A stretch of 64,000 bases of DNA. It comes from Phoronis australis (lineage: Eukaryota; Phoronida; Phoronidae). Under the pieces are notes generated by a model. The model made no database searches, had not been told where the DNA came from, and saw nothing but the letters and a program-made list of their open reading frames with translations. Of the stretch, positions 10,876 through 19,869 are shown one piece after another. The translations under genes were made by a program, and so were the position numbers. The stretch spans positions 381,642 through 445,641 of the forward strand of contig NMRA01000350.1 in assembly GCA_002633005.1 (NCBI GenBank). The letters run 5' to 3'. How positions within the stretch are numbered: position 1 is the stretch's first letter; every line of letters starts with the position of its first letter.

Positions 10876-13535
10876 TTATCGTCCAAAAAGGAATGGCTTG
10901 GAATGGCGAATGCATTCGCAACTTGTCACGCCCACGTTAAACTTCTCCCCTGTATCTGTTTCAAACGCTTGTTGCTGGATCTCCGCGGTCTGACAGGTGG
11001 AAATGTAGTTTCCTTGTTTATCACAAACAAGCCTAGAAAAGAAAGACAATAAATTTGATGTTGTGATTAAAGGTTCATTGTTTTAATTTGTATATGTAAG
11101 CAACTGGAAAATTTGATAACATTATAAATAAATAAAACTTTACTATCACAGCTAACCGGCGCGAGCACGATTGGCAGGTGTATAACCACATATAACCATA
11201 AGCCAAAGCACATGTCTACAATATATTGCAAATTAGTACAGTATGTGTGTATATGTGTGCATTTGGTAGCAGACCTTCTTTTATACGTGGTTCCATTGAA
11301 AAGTAAGCTGTTTCTGGCCTTAGGTAGTTTGTTCAACAAACTTTCGTAGTGTCTACATAAATGTCATTCTTCAGATGGCATCACGAACACAAATTCGTGA
11401 GTATATATAAAATAAAACACTGTACAAAACATTTCAGCAACTGTTTTATTATGAAATGTTTTGTGCAGTGTTTTATTTTATATATACTCGTATATTTGTG
11501 TTCGTGATGCCACTTACACTCGGCGATCTACAATTTCAACTGCCATCTGAAGAAAGACATTTATGTAGATAATACGAAAGTTTGTTGATCAAACTATCTA
11601 AGGCCAAGAACAGCTTACTTTTCAATGAAACACACACACACACACACACTCACTAACACACACACACACATATATATTTAAATATATTGGATAAATATAT
11701 CCGATAAGATATGGCAGTAGTATTTCTATGTATGGGGTAACATATGTTTATTTAACACTGCCTGACCAAGAAGAGGAGCAGACAGCAGGTTTGATCACGG
11801 GACAAAACTTTCTTTTAAAGTCTGCATTTTAACCAAATGCGCACAATAATGCTTAAGTTACACATTTCCCGAGAAGTAGAATCTCTGAAGACTTATTTTT
11901 GTATCATTAACTATGTACAAGTATATGTTTGTAATGAAATGATGTGACCATACCTCTTATGTTAAGTAAAACGAAGAAAACAATGCAAAACAGACATGTT
12001 GAAAGCGAAATCTCAAAAAGACTAATACAAACTTTCTAAATTATCATTTCTCTTTCGTTTTATGCAACTGTTTTAATGACGTCCAGGTTTTGATATCATT
12101 TCATGCGAAAATTGATTTTTTAAACGAATCCTTAGCAGCCTAATATAGTTGATAAAGCCTCAATTCTGATAGTTTCATTTGAATCTTATAAATCACCTCC
12201 GAGGTATGACGTTCCGAAGTAATACAAACATGGACATTTTGCTCAGGGTCCGTTTATAGAATTTGAATAACACATGCATTTTAATTGACCCACAGAAAAC
12301 AAACGCGCGATTTTTAAAATAACTTACGACTTTTTTTGTGTACAACTCTCTTGTATTCATAGGGCTTACACGAGATAGGCCTGCAGAACTATTCGTTGCT
12401 AATATGATGTTTTGTGCACATTTCAGTGAACACCGATCTGGGCAGGCGTAAAAGGTAACCTGGCGTGCGTTCAGTAGACGCTAGGACCTAGTACGCTAGG
12501 ACCTAGCTAAAACCTAGTCAAAGTCACGTGTTCTCATTTAAAATGCACGGCAATATCTCACGTAATCTCGCAAAGTCTTGCTTTTTAGCGAGGTCTTAGC
12601 GTTACTGAACAGGAGGCCGGTTCCCAGGCCTCACACTCTGACGTCACGGGGTCTGTGCAGGAGACTTAGCGTAAGAGGAAACGGGATAGCCAATGATTAT
12701 CCTTTGCTAATTTAGTTCAACGTACCCTATTCTAGGACACCTGCGTATTTTTACTGGCTCAGGGAGCCTCAAATAACTTGATCCAACTTTCTTGAATGTG
12801 ATCGTTGCAACAACTTCCGATTCGCACTTAGCGGGAAAAGTACGAGTACGGATGTTCAGATCGCCTTCGTCATCAAATTCATCCAAAAATGAGCGATCAT
12901 CCACATCGGCGTTGTCGAATTCGATGTTATCGACATCCTCATTTCTTTGCAAGTCATCCGTATATCTAAGATGCCCTGTGCTGATGACTGAGAAAACCCA
13001 AAGCAGAATCTGAAAGCATGGTTTGAGTTATGAAGAAATTCAACTTCATTATATGGAAATTGCCAATCTTGTAAGGAGTTATTTTTGAAAGATTTTTGGG
13101 ATTTCGTCCAAAAATATTTATTCATCTACTGAAAACTCATTCTGCTGCTTTAGCCTAAGTTTTCAAGGTTCCGACAAAAATCAGCAAGTATATGTATTCT
13201 GCAAAAATAATTCCCATGCATATTTTCGTTTGAAACTCTAAAAATCCCATTGTTCTATTATCTACATGCATACCTGTCTGGGCTTATTTTGAACTATCCC
13301 TTAAGTAGAGATCTGCCCTGTCAAACTGTAAAACTTCATTTTCGTTGCGGATTGTTAACCCTTCAACTTTGAAAGCGAAGTTCTTGCCCCAAAATGCCTT
13401 GAAACGAAGTACGAGACACGTACACCTGTGCCATGGGTAAACATAATGTTCAAGTTTCCATAGCAATGCTCACAATAGTGGAATTAGTGAAGTCCAAATG
13501 CAAAGTTATGAACCCCAACTCACCAGACTCTTCAT
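10876..13535 (-). CDS. Secreted six-cysteine cystine-knot-like protein, copy 2 (three exons)
   Basis: Minus-strand exons at 13524-13535, 12726-13009 and 10876-11032 join in phase to give 150 residues and a clean stop. Exon 1 encodes MKSL; exon 2 continues ILLWVFSVISTGH, completing a signal peptide. An acidic stretch (about residues 25-55, DNADVDDRSFLDEFDDEGD) is followed by IRTRTF, a possible basic processing site. The mature part has six cysteines: AKC, RRC, LVC, STC and a terminal CEC. The spacing C-x3-G-x2-C between cysteines 2 and 3, with a closing C-x-C, is what cystine-knot ligands show. Family assignment (trunk/PTTH/noggin, spaetzle, IL-17 or PDGF type) is open. Splice sites are CTG/GTGAGT, TTTCAG/ATT, AGG/GTACGT and TTTTCTAG/G, all matching copy 1. 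It is the cleaner of the two duplicates. Intron 2 contains a fold-back and a MITE. Confidence 0.78.
11291..11630. mobile_element. Large fold-back element in intron 2 of copy 2
   Basis: A long hairpin: about 150 bases on the left (11291-11440) pair with 11446-11630. Shared words include TTCATTGAAAAGTAAGCTG, CATAAATGTC and AAAACACTGTACAAAACATTTC with its complement. The right arm has an extra stretch of about 28 bases (near 11513-11540) absent from the left. A CA-rich microsatellite follows at 11629-11668. There is no coding capacity. Confidence 0.8.
12462..12618 (+). mobile_element. MITE copy (TTCAGTA-ended family)
   Basis: A 157-bp element with imperfect inverted ends built on GTTCAGTA and CTAGGACCT. 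The same element occurs inverted at 57329-57483, sharing AAAATGCACGGCAATATCTC-like and CACGTGTTCT-like stretches. This copy lies in intron 2 of cystine-knot-like gene copy 2. Confidence 0.75.
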
Positions 13536-13700
13536 GTTCAGAGTACTTGTTGGCTTAAGTCCAAACAGACCAGTAGACGTGTCACGCACGGCAACAATTT
13601 ATAAATTCCTTGTCAATGGCCCCTGTAGGTTTTGCATGCGCGGTTAAGAGAATCTATGGCGTAACGCTATTTCTTAGGCAATGATCTCCCCTGTAGCTTC
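13536..13700 (-). promoter_or_regulatory. Putative core promoter of cystine-knot-like gene copy 2
   Basis: A TATA-like TTTATAAAT on the minus strand (about 13597-13605) lies about 65 bases upstream of the ATG. The surrounding 160 bases are alignable with the region upstream of copy 1 (8742-8905), notably GTGTCACGCACGGCAACA and TATGGCGTAACGCT. In copy 1 the TATA-like word is not preserved, so the core element may differ between duplicates. Confidence 0.5.
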
Positions 13701-13760
13701 GCCTGCGGACGGTTTCCACTCATGCGCGTGGTTACGCCTTCTCCTGGGACTGTAATCTTT

Positions 13761-14095
13761 CCTTACCTAAAAGTAACAATTGTGATAGCATACCCCTAGG
13801 TAGTCATAGACTGGCATATTCAGTACGTTACTCAATAACACTCAATGATCACCGAACGCTGATGATACCTCCTTAATAAAAAGTTACAGCAGGGATGGCA
13901 TACTCCCTAGTGAGGCAGACAGGCATATTCAATGCAATTACACAATAACATTCACGAATCGATGGACTCCGATGATATTTTCTTATTTAAAAGTACATTT
14001 AACATTATAGTGATAGCATTTTCCTATTGCCGAATAGACTGTCGTGTTCAGTACGGTTACTTCAATAACATTCGTTAATCGACGAAGTCTGTGCA
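13761..14095. repeat. Three tandem 110-bp units
   Basis: Units start at 13761, 13871 and 13981, exactly 110 bases apart. They share CCTTAxxTAAAAGT at the start, then GATAGCAT, a CATATTCAGTAC-like word, CAATAACATTCA and a GATGATA-like end. Divergence between units is considerable. A single diverged unit lies upstream of gene copy 1 (about 8929-8992), so the block was probably present before the gene duplication and then expanded here. Confidence 0.8.
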
Positions 14096-14099
14096 GCAC

Positions 14100-15300
14100 T
14101 TTTACATGGCCTGGCGCATCTGGCCATAACCCCCTGCTCCATCGAGTATGCTTTCTGTAAATTATACCTTTTTCAGGCGTCTTGAGACAGAGTGCAAACA
14201 AGGGCTTTATTGAAACAAGCCCCTGGTGACGTCAAATTCAGCAACCGGAACTGTGATATTTGCTCCAAGTTCAAACGCTCAACCGTTCAATGTACTAGGC
14301 TCTCAGTGTGGTCAGGGTGATATATTCATTACATTTTAGGGACTTGATTTACATGTGTAACAGTTCAAGATGAGCGTGCATGATGCCAAACTCGTAAGTT
14401 ATGCTATCATAAAAATCGTCCTTAACACCTTTTCAACATTTTTTTAACTTTTACATACTGCAAACCAAATATCCTGGGACAATAAAAATATCATTTGTTC
14501 CCTGAAAAACGTATCCCGGTAAAAATATTTCACAATAATTTGTTGAACATTTTAGATACCTTGTCGATTACATTCTGTATGCCCAATAAATTTATGACCG
14601 GCTATAGCTTGGCCCACCCGACAAAGCCATCGAATATCAATAACGCAAGTTTCAGTCTGACTAAATCATGACTCGAGCCTTCACACCACGTTTATTGACA
14701 AACAATGAATGATCAATTACTCCCTGTGAACAACACTTGCTTAGAGTTAAACATGCGTCAGTTTGAGAAAGTGTTAATTTCTAATCTTTACCGGAGGATA
14801 ATTAAACAAGTTTGAGGAGAACCATGGCCCATCCGTAACCACAACAATAACAAAAAGAGACCATAAATTCTGAGAGGGTAAGTCATTTTGAGGCATGTAT
14901 ACTGTTCAAAAGAAATTCGAGTAAGTCCGCCACCCAATGTGTTGTTGACAACGCGATTCGATGTATCGGACTTATGATGTCCATAATGGTCACTGTCTGG
15001 CTCGTACGAATGGACAGAATAATCTAATCTTACAATAAGGTGAAATCCGTAACGTGTACGAATTAACGCTTTTTCACAAAGATGCTCATACCTTTGATGC
15101 AAGGTCGAAAAAATATAACTATCCATTGAAAATCATTATCCGTCCATGCATTTGTATTATCTCTTAAAATCAAACTAACGTTACTCATTCTCCTGCAAAA
15201 AGCTGCGTGAGCATAAACAGATTGTCAAGCTTGTACTGTTCTTCTGAGCAGGCAAAAACGATGAGGGTTAGTACTTTGATATGACGAAGTGTTTTTGATT
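14100..15300. other. 5' flank of first coiled-coil gene
   Basis: No supported coding exon. A 112-residue open frame on the minus strand (14788-15126) has no recognisable domain. A non-coding first exon of the downstream coiled-coil gene should lie in or upstream of this stretch, because its ATG exon begins at a splice acceptor, but I could not place it. Confidence 0.4.
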
Positions 15301-15316
15301 TACAGATACGGCAACA

Positions 15317-18300
15317 ATGGAAAAGCTGAAGGCTCAGTTTAACCCTCGTTATACAGACGATCGTTACCGCTATACCCTAACACACCTAAAGGGGAAGGTG
15401 TCACGTGAGTTGGAGAAAATTTCTGTTGACCACAAGACGGTTGTCAAACGGAAACAAAGCGTTATATTACAACTAGAAACGGAAAATGAATGCAAAGCCA
15501 ACGACATTCTGTCGCTAAATAAAGAGATTATATTTCTGAAGGACAATGTCAGGTTCTGTCAAGAGAGCATTAGGCAACGGAAGGCGGAGAGGGAAGATTG
15601 GAGAAAAAAGTGCGAAAGTGTGACGACAGATTTCACACAGGTTGTAAATCATCTGAAGCGTCTAGGGATTCTTTCGCCAAAATCGTTACAGGAGCTAACA
15701 ACCGATGGGAAAAAGCTCAAAGTGTCTCACACTGAAATGCGACTGAAGAGTTATACTGAAGAAAAATCAGCTACTGAAAATTTTTTAGCTAAACACAAGA
15801 AAGATTGTGACGGAAATACTCATGCAGAAGTTAAAGACAGCATACGTAACTACGAAATGAATTTGGAATTAATAAACGAGCAAATTTCTGTTGTTCGTGA
15901 AATATTGAGCTCAAACGTAAGCGAACTTCATGATGATAAAGAGAAGAAAAGCTTCGATTCGGAGTTTATTCGTCAAAGGTTTGGTCACAGAATTGACAGA
16001 GAATTTGAGTCTTTGCGTGAGAAGACTCTAAATATGAACAAAGTTTTAGACATTACTGCTCAAAATAATGCCAGTGAAGCGAGTGACGTTGAAAAGAACA
16101 AAATCGATTACCAGAAACTAGTTGTTTTAGAAAAGCGAAAATTGGAATTGGAACAAGAAAGGGACAAATTGAGAAGGGACCTGGATGATGATAAACGAAC
16201 TCGTCATTCGAACAACGTTTCAGTTATGGAAACCGAAAACAAGTCTCTGAGAAACGATCTGGATGAAGTTAGAAAAGCACTGGAGAAGACCCAACGCGAG
16301 TCTAAGCTGTTGACGGAAAAGGTGGCAAATCTGGAAACCGAAATTCGGCGACTTGAAGTTTGTAACAAAGACCTAGAGAATGATAAATCTGAGTTTGAAA
16401 AAACGAAAAAAGAGTTAGAAACACTCTTGAAGAAAGAGCGAGAAACAACGAAACTTGTGATTCGTGAAACGGAGTCAATAAACCCTGACGAGGGCATCGA
16501 GCAACAAAATGTTCGGTTAACAAAAACTAAAGCCCTGTTAAAGGTGAACTTTAAAATGTCGGAGAAAGGAGTTCAAGAAGAACAAGATGATGATAGCTTA
16601 CAAAAACAGAAAGAAATAGAATCCGAACTAACACGGTGGCAAGAAAGATCAAGTACACTTGAAAATGAAGTTCACGAACTAAAATCAAAGATGGTAGAAA
16701 TACGTACGGAGCTCCAAATTGAAACCGATCGATTGGAGTCAGCACTGCGTGATAAGGACTCGGAACTTGAAAACCTGATTAAAGACCGCCAGTTACAAAT
16801 CGATCAGGCAGTACAGTTAGAAAAGAAACTATTGGACGTGGAACAGAATTTGAGAACATCGGAGACCACTGTCAGTACGTTGACAAATAAAACGGAAAAA
16901 CTTAGGTCGTCAAGCGAAGAATCTCGGATTGAAATGGAGAGACTGGAAGTATCACTAGAAGAAAGAAATTCAGAAGTTGAACGACTGAAAAATGAACTTG
17001 AATCAGAATTTGGAACGAAAAAAGAGTTAGAAGGGAAAATGCAAATGATAGAGGAGAACTTGAGATTATCTGCGACCACAATCGAGACGATGAATAATCA
17101 AATACAGGAACTGAAGTTCTTTGAATCAAAGTCAACTGAGCTAGCGGGGGAAAATGATCAGCTGCTACGAGAACGCGATCAACTGCATAACGTAGTGAAG
17201 CAAAAGGATGACATGATTTTCAGTTTAAACAAAACAAGCGAAGCATTGTCTCTAGATAATCAGACATTAAAGGGTGAGATGTTAAGAGCAAAGGAATTAG
17301 AAAAGAAAATAGCTGAATTGACACTTGTTATTGAGAAACACGAAAATCAAATCACTGCCATTACTGATTCAAAGCACGCCCTGGAAGACGAGTTGGTTTT
17401 GTTCAAGAATAAGGCAATCTCGCACAGTCAAACTGTGGATGAGTTAAATTCTTGCATTGACATATTAAAGAAAGAAAAAGACGATTTAGCAAAAGCAAAT
17501 GAGGCACTGAACGCGGCTAGCAACATCAATAGCACCGACACGCATGAACTGAAAGCCGAAATTATTGAATGGCAGCTGCGAGCAACAGCTCTTGAAGAAG
17601 ATGTACTTGATCAAAAGTCAAATGTGGCTGAAGTACTCAAACAATCCAAGATTGAAGCTGATCGATTGATTTCTTTAATTAAAAACAAAGAATGTGAAGT
17701 CGAAAAATTGCACAATAAACTGAAGATAGAAATAGATAAGGAAAGAGAGTTGGAATTAAAAGTGGAAAATCTGAAAAAGGATTTGGAGACATCAGCGACC
17801 ACTATCGACACAATGAAAAATCAAATGAAAAAACTCAAGTCGTCCGAATCGAAAGCAATCAAGCTTTCTGAAGAAAACAAGCAGCTTCTTGCAAAACGAG
17901 ACGAACTGAATGATCTTGTAAAACAAAAGGACGAATCGATTTTCAACATGACCAAAAAGAACAAGACATTATTCATCGACAACCAAAAGCTGAAGGAGCA
18001 AAGCACAAAAGCGGCTAAGTTAGATAAAGATATCGGTGATATGACTCTTGCCATTGAGAAATCCAAAATTGACATTTCTACAGTTACGAAGTCCAAGGTG
18101 GCATTAGAGAAAGAGGTGTCTTCGTGGAAGAGCAAAGCAAAATCGCACCGCCAAGATATCGACAAGCTGAAAGCTGATATTGAATTATTACAAAGAGAAA
18201 AAGTCGATTTGGCAAACACAATTGAGCTGTTGAAAAATTCGGCAGGTGACCTGAATAAGAGCGATGAGGTTGACACAAAGTTACATGCACATGCCGAAGA

Positions 18301-19600
18301 AATTAAAAAACTTAAGGAGAAAATAAAAGAGCAGAAAGATAAAATCTCACAATTACTTGAGAGCAAGAAAACACTTGAAGTACAGTTACAATCTGCTGTA
18401 ACTGATGCTTCTGCAAAAGGACAGGAAATAAAAAATCTTCGCGGGGTTAATTTGAAACAGAAGGATGAGATCAACAGGCTATCTAAACATGTCACCAAAC
18501 TAAAAAATGACTTGAAAGTTGCCAACGATTCCAAAGTTCCCACTGTTAGTGCTGAGGAACTTGCGGCTATGAAAGATGAAATCAACAAACTTACAAGAAC
18601 TGTTGATGAATTACGGAAGCAGAAGGATGTGTTGGAGGGAAACCTAAAACAGTTCAAAGACAAAATGGAAAACAGCGGTTCAGTAATACAGCCTAGTGTA
18701 AATTCTGCCGTTGCTGAATCACAAAGTCACGAAAATTTGGAAGAGGTTGAGAAGAAAACGAAAGAGTTGAGGGAACAGAATCTGAAACTCAAGTTGTTGT
18801 ACAAAACTGTTAAAACAAAGTGTGACGCACAGACAAAGGAGATTTCAGAGCATAGAACGAAAGATAAAACGTCGGATGCCAAGTTGAATGAACTAACGGG
18901 TGAACTAGCGAAACTAAAGGATACAAAAATCTCAATTCAAAAGGGAAAAGATGAATTAGAGAAGACAGTAGATCAATTGAAAAGTGAAATCAGTGAATTA
19001 AGAAAGGAGCATTCGCAACAAAGACAAACTATTGAAAAACTAGAGGGTGCCTTAAGTCAAGACAAATTGTTAAGTGACAATAAGCAGCTGATGAATGAAA
19101 ATGCCAGAATCAAAAAGGAAATGAGGAATTTGGGAACAGGAAACGAATTAAAAGAAAAATATAGCAGTTTAGTTGAGGAAAGTCAGAAACGGCAAAGGGA
19201 GGTTGATGACTTAAAGCGACAGCTCGCAGAAAATGAGGCTCGATGTGAGGACATGGCTACTAAGGTCGAAAAGGCCAAGGACATGTACCAGAAACACAAG
19301 GAAACCATCAGAAAACAGGAAACTCAGTTAGCAATTCTGACTCAAGAAAAACAGGCACTGGAAAAGAAAATTAGTATTTTCAAAGACAAAAACAGTTTTG
19401 TTCAACAAATGCATGATCTGGAAGAACAGAAAAAGAAACTGACACAAGAAGTCGCCAAATGTAAGGCGGTCATTAATGTTTTGAAAGTTAAAAACTTGTC
19501 AAAACCCAGAGCAGACGACAGCGCAGTAGATCTGGGCACTAAGGAAGCTGCGAGTGCTGCTGCATTGTTGGCTAAAAGAAAAAAATCAACGGCTTCTTAA
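15317..19600 (+). CDS. Giant coiled-coil protein A, NPRY-head family (1,427 aa)
   Basis: One uninterrupted 4.3-kb coding exon. The ATG at 15317 lies 11 bases after a TTTACAG acceptor, so a 5' UTR intron is expected. The protein has no signal peptide or membrane segment. Residues 9-24 carry the head signature NPRYTDDRYRYTLTHL. The next ~200 residues align with paralogues B and C (for example WRKKCES and a LELxxEQI region). From about residue 250 onward it is almost continuous heptad coiled coil, rich in Lys, Glu and Leu. Residues about 588 and 829 lie in two copies of an internal 241-residue repeat (TTIETMNNQIQELK versus TTIDTMKNQMKKLK). A conserved tail block, KVEKAKDxYQKHKETIR, sits near residue 1316. 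The extreme C-terminus is Ala/Lys-rich. It resembles tropomyosin- or myosin-rod-like proteins only by composition; I recognise no named family and the function is unknown. Confidence 0.88.
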   Translation: MEKLKAQFNPRYTDDRYRYTLTHLKGKVSRELEKISVDHKTVVKRKQSVILQLETENECKANDILSLNKEIIFLKDNVRFCQESIRQRKAEREDWRKKCESVTTDFTQVVNHLKRLGILSPKSLQELTTDGKKLKVSHTEMRLKSYTEEKSATENFLAKHKKDCDGNTHAEVKDSIRNYEMNLELINEQISVVREILSSNVSELHDDKEKKSFDSEFIRQRFGHRIDREFESLREKTLNMNKVLDITAQNNASEASDVEKNKIDYQKLVVLEKRKLELEQERDKLRRDLDDDKRTRHSNNVSVMETENKSLRNDLDEVRKALEKTQRESKLLTEKVANLETEIRRLEVCNKDLENDKSEFEKTKKELETLLKKERETTKLVIRETESINPDEGIEQQNVRLTKTKALLKVNFKMSEKGVQEEQDDDSLQKQKEIESELTRWQERSSTLENEVHELKSKMVEIRTELQIETDRLESALRDKDSELENLIKDRQLQIDQAVQLEKKLLDVEQNLRTSETTVSTLTNKTEKLRSSSEESRIEMERLEVSLEERNSEVERLKNELESEFGTKKELEGKMQMIEENLRLSATTIETMNNQIQELKFFESKSTELAGENDQLLRERDQLHNVVKQKDDMIFSLNKTSEALSLDNQTLKGEMLRAKELEKKIAELTLVIEKHENQITAITDSKHALEDELVLFKNKAISHSQTVDELNSCIDILKKEKDDLAKANEALNAASNINSTDTHELKAEIIEWQLRATALEEDVLDQKSNVAEVLKQSKIEADRLISLIKNKECEVEKLHNKLKIEIDKERELELKVENLKKDLETSATTIDTMKNQMKKLKSSESKAIKLSEENKQLLAKRDELNDLVKQKDESIFNMTKKNKTLFIDNQKLKEQSTKAAKLDKDIGDMTLAIEKSKIDISTVTKSKVALEKEVSSWKSKAKSHRQDIDKLKADIELLQREKVDLANTIELLKNSAGDLNKSDEVDTKLHAHAEEIKKLKEKIKEQKDKISQLLESKKTLEVQLQSAVTDASAKGQEIKNLRGVNLKQKDEINRLSKHVTKLKNDLKVANDSKVPTVSAEELAAMKDEINKLTRTVDELRKQKDVLEGNLKQFKDKMENSGSVIQPSVNSAVAESQSHENLEEVEKKTKELREQNLKLKLLYKTVKTKCDAQTKEISEHRTKDKTSDAKLNELTGELAKLKDTKISIQKGKDELEKTVDQLKSEISELRKEHSQQRQTIEKLEGALSQDKLLSDNKQLMNENARIKKEMRNLGTGNELKEKYSSLVEESQKRQREVDDLKRQLAENEARCEDMATKVEKAKDMYQKHKETIRKQETQLAILTQEKQALEKKISIFKDKNSFVQQMHDLEEQKKKLTQEVAKCKAVINVLKVKNLSKPRADDSAVDLGTKEAASAAALLAKRKKSTAS

Positions 19601-19853
19601 TTATTAATCACTATTATTCAGAATTTATTGTCAGAGAATTTTTGACAATAGCGCCAAAGCAGGACTCATGAGCTCAAGATTTCAGCGGTTCCTGCTGCTG
19701 TTGTATGTAATGTACAAAAGTGAAAAATTGGGCAAAAAGGTGTCAATTGCATAATGGACGTGATCAGAGCTGCGATGGGGATTCGCCAGTTGTAAAAATT
19801 TAAGAGGCGCGGTCTGATGTCTGGTTACTCTACATAACCTATTTTATCTTCCA

Positions 19854-19859
19854 AATAAA
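19854..19859 (+). terminator. Poly(A) signal of coiled-coil gene A
   Basis: AATAAA lies 254 bases after the stop codon of coiled-coil gene A, at a usual 3' UTR distance. No better candidate lies between. Confidence 0.55.
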
Positions 19860-19869
19860 TTAATGCACG

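Noticed and set aside
17821-18663. 280-codon minus-strand open frame, Ser/Phe-rich
   Set aside because: It lies fully antisense to coiled-coil gene A and has the low-complexity composition expected when a Lys/Glu-rich frame is read backwards. Similar shadows occur opposite genes B and C.
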